Below are positions 59,612 to 64,000 of a DNA stretch of 64,000 nucleotides, one piece after another; the stretch's first letter is position 1; the number at the start of each line of letters is the position of its first letter. Location: NCBI GenBank assembly GCA_021203045.1, contig JAJQBY010000122.1:27419-91418 (forward strand), in the 5' to 3' direction. The notes below the pieces were generated by a model that saw only the letters and a list, made by a program, of their open reading frames with translations, was not told the DNA's origin and did no database searches. The position numbers and the translations under genes were made by a program. This DNA comes from Oscillospiraceae bacterium (GTDB taxonomy: Bacteria; Bacillota; Clostridia; Oscillospirales; Oscillospiraceae).

Positions 59612-59869
59612 TCAGGTATTCTCCCCGATCAGCGCAAGCTTTTCGGCGCGGGTCAGGGCTTTGATCGCAAGCTCCCGGTTCAGGGCGGCGGGCTTATCGG
59701 GACACAGCTCCCGGTATACAGGCTCCACAGGCCGGCGGCTGCGGGTATATTTGGCCCCCGTCCCGGCGTTGTGCTGCCGGGCCCGGCGCTCCACATCCGT
59801 GGTGATGCCGGTATACAGGCTGCCGTCCGCACAGCGGAGGATATAGACCCAGTACGGTGTCTCTGTCAT
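59612..59869 (-). CDS. GIY-YIG domain protein
   Basis: An 85-residue single-domain GIY-YIG protein of the UPF0213 (YhbQ/YazA) type: WVYILRCADGSLYTGITTDVERRARQHN with the conserved Tyr pair, Arg and KYTRSRRPVEPVYRE with the following Glu-containing helix. The family has structure-specific nuclease fold; cellular role unclear. Most of the ORF track line is out-of-gene; the real start at 59869 overlaps the stop of the membrane protein upstream (ATGA). Confidence 0.9.
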   Translation of the reverse strand: MTETPYWVYILRCADGSLYTGITTDVERRARQHNAGTGAKYTRSRRPVEPVYRELCPDKPAALNRELAIKALTRAEKLALIGENT

Positions 59870-60447
59870 GCCGCCTCTCCCTGCGGCGCAGGGCGTTCCT
59901 CCCGGATGGCCAGGGCCACGCACAGAAGCCCCGCCATGATGCACAGCACCGACCACTCCTGGAACCACTCGGGCCAGGTAAACACCGTGCGGTGGACGAT
60001 CAGATCCAGCACGACCGCATGGAAGGTAAGGGGCAGGCCGAACGGGGGGAACAGCAGCTTCCGCAGGGGCAGGATACTGAAGGCCGTCAGGCCGTACAGC
60101 ACAGCCACCAGCAGATACAACAGCGTGCACAGCGTCTGGTGCCACCAGACGAAGGTCCCCGCCTTCAGGATGAAAAACAGCACGCCCAGCAGGGCCGGGA
60201 AAAAGCTGATTCGCAGGGATATCCTGCCGGGATACAGCAGGCACAGGCAGAACAGCACGCAGGCCCCCAGCGGCAGGACCCCGTGGACATACACGCCGGC
60301 GGCAGCCGTGTCCTCCGGCCAGGCGAGCCACCAGGCCAGCCGCAGGCCGAAGGACAGGACCATGAACCCTACCGCGGCCCACACAGCTCCCTTCGGCTCG
60401 ATATAGTAGCTGATGCGCGTCTGCCGGGCGGACAGATCACTGCTCAT
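59866..60447 (-). CDS. Hypothetical multi-pass membrane protein
   Basis: A 193-residue protein with about six membrane helices (VWAAVGFMVLSFGLRLAWWLAW, LPLGACVLFCLCLLYPG, FFPALLGVLFFILKAGTFVWW and more). No family recognised. The ATG at 60447 lies inside the 3' end of the TPR gene (11-nt overlap), and the stop overlaps the GIY-YIG start, so translation is coupled. Confidence 0.7.
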   Translation of the reverse strand: MSSDLSARQTRISYYIEPKGAVWAAVGFMVLSFGLRLAWWLAWPEDTAAAGVYVHGVLPLGACVLFCLCLLYPGRISLRISFFPALLGVLFFILKAGTFVWWHQTLCTLLYLLVAVLYGLTAFSILPLRKLLFPPFGLPLTFHAVVLDLIVHRTVFTWPEWFQEWSVLCIMAGLLCVALAIREERPAPQGEAA

Positions 60448-61315
60448 CGTCAAAAATGAACTTGCAGGAGCACTGGAAGCAGATGGAGCGGTTGGATTTC
60501 TGAATGGTGCCGCAGATGGGGCAGATGATCTCGATGGGAGGCCGCTCGCCGAAGTGAGCCACCTTCTCCTCCCGGTCCACCTCCGAGCTGACACCGGGCA
60601 GGGGCCGCCCCTCCGGTCTGGCGCTGGGGACGTTGCGGTATTCCGGCTCCGAAAGCTCCTTGTCCAGGCGGCTGCGGACGGCCTGGAGCTGCTGCTTCTT
60701 TTCCAGGGTCTTGTTGTAGTACCCCTCCGCCACCCGGCCGGTGGCGTTGAAGGCGATCAGCCAGTCATAGAAGATATTCAGGTTCCCGATGTTGTGCAGG
60801 CGGCGGCGCTTCAGCGCCTCATTGCCCTCCAGCAAGCCGTCCAGATATTCGCTGACCTGGATCAGAGCGGCCAGATAGTTTATCATGGGGATATACACGT
60901 CCGGCAGGGTCAGACCCTGAGGATGGGACAGATCCCAAGTATAGAAGAACAGGGGCGAGGGGGCCTTGGTGTTCTCCTTCCGGGCGATGCTGGTGTAGAT
61001 GCGGGTCAGCTCATTATACTTGGTGCTGGTCAGGTTTATCAGATCCACCGCCACCCGGCCCATAAACTTCGAGGTGTCCTCCCCGGCCCGCTCCGCCATG
61101 GCGAAGGCGTCCTGGGTGCTGTAAATCAGGGCGGTGGGGTCGCCGTCCAGGAGGGTGCTCTGCCAGGTGCGGGCCACGCCCCGTCCATGGACAGCCACAT
61201 AGGAGTCCGGATCGGCCTCCAGGGCCTTGGCATATTCTGTTTCCGCGTCCGCATACCGGCCGGCCGCCAGATCCCGGTCGGCCAACGTCAGAAGTTTTTC
61301 AACAGCAGGGGTCAT
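60437..61315 (-). CDS. TPR-containing protein with C-terminal zinc ribbon
   Basis: A 292-residue cytoplasmic protein: N-terminal TPR-like helices (DLAAGRYADAETEYAKALEADPDSYVAVHGRGVAR), a helical middle and a C-terminal zinc ribbon (CPICGTIQKSNRSICFQCSCKF). Probably a protein-binding adaptor; function unknown. First gene of a coupled three-gene operon with a membrane protein and a GIY-YIG protein. Confidence 0.75.
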   Translation of the reverse strand: MTPAVEKLLTLADRDLAAGRYADAETEYAKALEADPDSYVAVHGRGVARTWQSTLLDGDPTALIYSTQDAFAMAERAGEDTSKFMGRVAVDLINLTSTKYNELTRIYTSIARKENTKAPSPLFFYTWDLSHPQGLTLPDVYIPMINYLAALIQVSEYLDGLLEGNEALKRRRLHNIGNLNIFYDWLIAFNATGRVAEGYYNKTLEKKQQLQAVRSRLDKELSEPEYRNVPSARPEGRPLPGVSSEVDREEKVAHFGERPPIEIICPICGTIQKSNRSICFQCSCKFIFDDEQ

Positions 61316-61469
61316 AACGGCTTCCTCCGTAGATTAGAAATTTTATAATACTGATGTATCATCTGTCATATTATTACTTGTATTTTAGCCTGAAACGGGC
61401 CGGAAATCAAGGCTATCCTGTCATTTTACGGAAGAAATATCTTCAGACCGGCCCGTCACGAACCGGTCT

Positions 61470-61498
61470 TTGACACAATGTCGTATTTGTGGTATTGT
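61470..61498 (+). promoter_or_regulatory. Promoter of the GH25 gene
   Basis: TTGACA, 17-nt spacer, TATTGT, only 9 nt before the ATG. If correct, the transcript would be almost leaderless and the GGAG would lie at or before the start site. Confidence 0.5.
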
Positions 61499-61507
61499 AA
61501 TGGAGTT

Positions 61508-62548
61508 ATGAAAAATCGAATTTTGTCATTGATAGCGATCATACTGCTGCTAGTCTCCCTGACCGTCATATTGGTGGTCCTGGTGGTGCGGAACGTCCAG
61601 CAGACAGAACCGGAACCGGAAGCAGTCGAGCCCACTCCCACCGTGGACCCCTATGAGGGCCTGGTGCAGGTCTCCGATGGAGACGGCGGTACTATGTGGG
61701 TAGATGAGGCCGAAAACCTGACGCCCTTTTCTCTGGATGTCTCCGCCTTCTCCGTTACGGACAGTACCGCCGTCTACAACGGGGACGACGCCACCCTCGT
61801 TCTTGGCATAGATGTCTCCGAGCACCAGGGCACCATCGACTGGCAGGCCGTGGCGGACGCAGGGATAGAATTTGCCATCATCCGCTGCGGCTGGCGGGGC
61901 TATAGCGGCGGAAGCCTGAACGCAGATACCATGTTCCAGGAGAATGTGGAGGGAGCTCTGGCCGCCGGGCTGGAGGTAGGAGTCTACTTCTTCTCTCAGG
62001 CCGTCAGCATTGTGGAGGCGGCGGAGGAGGCCATCATGACCCTGGAGCTGATCGACGGGTACGACATCACCCTGCCAGTGTTTTTCGACTGGGAGAAGAT
62101 CGGAGCCGGGGAAACCGCCCGCACGGACAACGTGAACGGAAACACCCTGACGGAATCCTGCCTGGAGTTTTGCCAGCTGATCGAATCGGAGGGCTATGAG
62201 GCCGGGGTATACGCCTATCTGAATCTGGCCTATTTTACATACGACCTGAATCAATTTCAGGATCTGACCATCTGGATGGGAAATCCCGGCTCTCAGCCGG
62301 ATTTCTACTATGACCACAGCTTCTGGCAGTATTCCTTCACCGGCAGCGTGGACGGCATCGAGGGAGATGTGGACATGGACGTGATGTACGTCTACACCGG
62401 CACCGACGCCTCAGAGGCGGAGACAGATACAGCTACAGACGAGGACGCGGAAACCGCCGCCCCGGAGGAGACGACGGTCACAGCGGATACAGACGAGGGC
62501 GCGGAGACCGCCGGCGAGGCGGTATCGGCGCAGGAGGAAGAAAATTGA
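61508..62548 (+). CDS. GH25 muramidase (lysozyme-like), membrane-anchored
   Basis: A 346-residue protein with an N-terminal hydrophobic helix (LIAIILLLVSLTVILVVLVV) that is likely a signal anchor, a Pro/Glu spacer, and a GH25 domain (LGIDVSEHQGTIDWQAVADAGIEFAIIRCGWRG; catalytic pair in PVFFDWEKIG) ending near residue 300, then an acidic Asp/Glu/Thr tail. It should cut peptidoglycan outside the cell, for example in wall remodelling. The ATG at 61508 has GGAG close by. Followed by a thioesterase gene starting in its stop codon. Confidence 0.9.
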   Translation: MKNRILSLIAIILLLVSLTVILVVLVVRNVQQTEPEPEAVEPTPTVDPYEGLVQVSDGDGGTMWVDEAENLTPFSLDVSAFSVTDSTAVYNGDDATLVLGIDVSEHQGTIDWQAVADAGIEFAIIRCGWRGYSGGSLNADTMFQENVEGALAAGLEVGVYFFSQAVSIVEAAEEAIMTLELIDGYDITLPVFFDWEKIGAGETARTDNVNGNTLTESCLEFCQLIESEGYEAGVYAYLNLAYFTYDLNQFQDLTIWMGNPGSQPDFYYDHSFWQYSFTGSVDGIEGDVDMDVMYVYTGTDASEAETDTATDEDAETAAPEETTVTADTDEGAETAGEAVSAQEEEN

Positions 62549-63021
62549 TCATACTGAAAAAAGAGGATCTCCATGACCAGGCGGGCATGGAGCGGGCCTT
62601 TCAGGGCTATTTTGAGGACGTGGCAAAGCAGTGCGACGGCACCTTCAACGCCATGCTGGGCATGTCCTTCGTGGACTGCGACTATGCCAGGCGCCAGGTG
62701 ACGCTGCGGATGCACACAAAGGCCTGGATGGCCAACCCCAGCGACATCCTCCACGGAGGCGTCACCGCTGCGGTGCTGGATCTGACCATGGGCCTGCTGG
62801 CCCGGTACTGCACCGGCGGCCACATGACCCCCACCATCAGCATGGATGTCAGCTATCTCTCCCCCATCCCCCTGGACGATATCCTGGTCGTCCGGGCCCG
62901 GATCACCCGCCCCGGCTTCACCATCTGCTACGCCACCGGCTCCGCCTGGGTCGAGGGAAAAGAAAACGCCCCCGCCGCCACTGCGTCAGGGACGTATTAT
63001 GTGTCGAAGAAAATGGGATGA
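62545..63021 (+). CDS. PaaI-type hotdog thioesterase
   Basis: A 158-residue hotdog-fold acyl-CoA thioesterase (PaaI/YdiI type): SDILHGGVTAAVLDLTMGLLAR has the HGG motif and helix Asp, and MTPTISMDVSYLSPIPL is typical. It starts at TTG (62545), overlapping the GH25 TGA, supported by AGGAGG 7 nt upstream; an internal ATG at 62587 would lose the first helix. Cotranscribed with the muramidase although the functions seem unrelated. Confidence 0.85.
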   Translation: MIILKKEDLHDQAGMERAFQGYFEDVAKQCDGTFNAMLGMSFVDCDYARRQVTLRMHTKAWMANPSDILHGGVTAAVLDLTMGLLARYCTGGHMTPTISMDVSYLSPIPLDDILVVRARITRPGFTICYATGSAWVEGKENAPAATASGTYYVSKKMG

Positions 63022-63033
63022 CCCCATGACCGC

Positions 63034-63071
63034 AAACGCGCCGCGAGGAGAGCTCACGGCGCGTTTTTCTT
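63034..63071 (+). terminator. Terminator of the GH25-thioesterase unit
   Basis: AAACGCGCCG/CGGCGCGTTT 10-bp stem, then TTCTTTT. It reaches the stop of the converging gene. Confidence 0.8.
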
Positions 63072-63509
63072 TTATTCCGGCTTTTGTTCCCCGGGCTGCG
63101 GGGCCAGCTCCTCCAGGAGCTGATAAAACTCCGGCCAGCGGCGTTTGAGGCTGACAGGACGGCCCGCGTCCGCCAAAAAGCAGTGAACGCTCTCCGCCGT
63201 GCAGACGGTCTCTCCGTCCACGGTCATAGTATAGCCCAGGGTCAGCTTAGCGGCCTTCAGCTCCTTGATATACACGGATACCTCCAGCACATCCGGGAAG
63301 GTGGTGCTCCGCTTATACTGGCAGCTCACGCTCAGCACCGGAGAGGCCAGCCCCTCCCGCTCCATGCGGTCATAGCCCCAGCCCAGCTGGTCCATGAAAT
63401 CGATCCGGGCCTCCTCCATATAGTGCAGGTAGTTGGCGTGGTGCGTCACCTGCATTTTATCCGTTTCGTAGTACTGCACCTTCCGCCGGTAAGCTTTTAT
63501 TGAGATCAT
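63072..63509 (-). CDS. 4-hydroxybenzoyl-CoA thioesterase-type (YbgC/FadM-like) acyl-CoA thioesterase
   Basis: A 145-residue hotdog protein: VQYYETDKMQVTHHANYLHYMEEARIDFM matches the family motif (catalytic Asp in ETD, Y/HxNY and E in the helix). Hydrolyses acyl-CoA or acyl-ACP thioesters. It lies 4 nt downstream of the plsY-like gene, linking it to lipid metabolism. Confidence 0.88.
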   Translation of the reverse strand: MISIKAYRRKVQYYETDKMQVTHHANYLHYMEEARIDFMDQLGWGYDRMEREGLASPVLSVSCQYKRSTTFPDVLEVSVYIKELKAAKLTLGYTMTVDGETVCTAESVHCFLADAGRPVSLKRRWPEFYQLLEELAPQPGEQKPE

Positions 63510-63513
63510 CGCT

Positions 63514-64000
63514 TCAGAAACTGTCCCTCATTTTCTTTTCCGTTTTGTTGCCCCACTTCACCTTCGGCTCCTTATGCTCCAGCAGGCGGAAAATGCTGCC
63601 CCGGTTCCGCCAGACGATCACCAGCGCCATAAACAGCGCCAGCGTGCCCGCAAGCCCCTTCAGGTTCTCGGCGGAGATAAATATCCAGGCGGCGGGAGCC
63701 CCTGCCACGCAGGCGCACAGGCCCGCCAGCGACACATACTGGGAAAAGGCGATCACGATGATATACACCGCGGAGGCCACCAGCCCCACACGCCAGTCCG
63801 CCAGCCACAGGGTGAGCACACAGCAGAGTATGCCCTTGCTGCCGCGGAACTTGTTCTGGACGGGGTAGATATTGCCCAGCATCAGGCAGAACCCGGCGAA
63901 CAGCTTGCCGATGACCGGGAACCCGTCTCCCGGGATGGACAGCAGCAACGCCCCCAGCAGCACGGCGATGACGCCCTTAAGGATGTCCACGCCCATAACG
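63514..64000 (-). CDS. plsY: PlsY-like glycerol-3-phosphate acyltransferase (5' end outside window)
   Basis: About 160 residues of a multi-pass membrane protein are visible. GVDILKGVIAVLLG, then GKLFAGFCLMLGNIYPVQNKFRGSKGI matches PlsY (DxxKG...GHxFPVxxxFKGGKGV), with variant FRGSKG in place of FKGGKG and N in place of the usual H in LGNIYP. The first 35-40 residues, including the GNPGATN-type motif, lie beyond the window edge. PlsY acylates glycerol-3-phosphate from acyl-phosphate to make lysophosphatidate. The motif changes raise the possibility of a divergent paralogue. Confidence 0.75.
   Translation of the reverse strand, partial: VMGVDILKGVIAVLLGALLLSIPGDGFPVIGKLFAGFCLMLGNIYPVQNKFRGSKGILCCVLTLWLADWRVGLVASAVYIIVIAFSQYVSLAGLCACVAGAPAAWIFISAENLKGLAGTLALFMALVIVWRNRGSIFRLLEHKEPKVKWGNKTEKKMRDSF

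Overview
The window is a GC-rich, low-G+C-type (Firmicutes) chromosome segment with strong AGGAGG ribosome binding sites, sigma-A type promoters, an RNase Y gene, short 'MKK' signal peptides, lipobox lipoproteins and very acidic secreted proteins. Together with a 4-hydroxybutyryl-CoA dehydratase-type radical/Fe-S enzyme, a GlgC/GlgD glycogen operon and an anaerobic Fe-S flavoenzyme, this points to an anaerobic gut clostridium of the Oscillospiraceae type (Oscillibacter/Dysosmobacter/Flavonifractor-like). That placement is inference from gene content; no rRNA is present.

Layout. 1-5.5 kb (minus strand): a 4-hydroxybutyryl-CoA dehydratase family gene (cut by the window edge) behind an SDR reductase; rny; an unusual short PylC-like ATP-grasp ligase; a free-standing FakA/YloV C-terminal-like domain. 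5.5-12.7 kb (minus): arginine operon argC-argJ-argB-argD from one good promoter, then the potassium uptake pair trkA-trkH. 13-28 kb: a region rich in exported proteins (foldase lipoprotein, a beta-helix-like giant, an acidic helical-repeat protein, a C39-like papain-fold protein with BspA-type leucine-rich repeats, two repeat-containing lipoproteins), interspersed with an 8-oxoguanine-deaminase-type amidohydrolase, tRNA-Thr(CGT), tadA and an XRE regulator. 28-33 kb: a GH13 glucosidase and a textbook copper regulon, csoR-copA, with a CsoR operator inside the promoter. 33-37 kb: an MBL-fold hydrolase, a response-regulator remnant, cca, a DtxR-family regulator and nfo.

37.4-40.4 kb holds the most interesting unit: a self-contained two-gene operon with its own promoter and terminator, encoding a MotA/TolQ/ExbB-type channel protein with a long helical tail and a MotB/OmpA-type partner with a coiled coil. 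It resembles the ZorAB stator of Zorya defence systems, but no known Zorya effector gene lies next to it, and the first gene carries an apparent frameshift. 40.4-43 kb is a NuoG-GltD fused Fe-S flavoprotein plus a small NuoF-C-terminal-like protein. 43.2-46.0 kb is an AT-rich islet of small genes (RHH protein, zinc ribbon, EF-hand/zinc-ribbon lipoprotein) unlike its surroundings. 46-49 kb: asnS, then a MATE exporter preceded by a highly structured leader RNA with terminator that looks like a riboswitch. 49-56 kb (minus): glycogen genes glgC-glgD-glgP ending in another secreted beta-helix-like protein. 56-64 kb: prs-pth, an ECF sigma/anti-sigma pair, a GIY-YIG protein operon, a GH25 muramidase with a thioesterase, a second thioesterase and a 5'-truncated plsY.

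Most of the supplied ORF lines are antisense shadows caused by high GC. Starts given here were chosen from ribosome binding sites, signal peptides and family N-termini. No CRISPR array, insertion sequence or prophage was seen.
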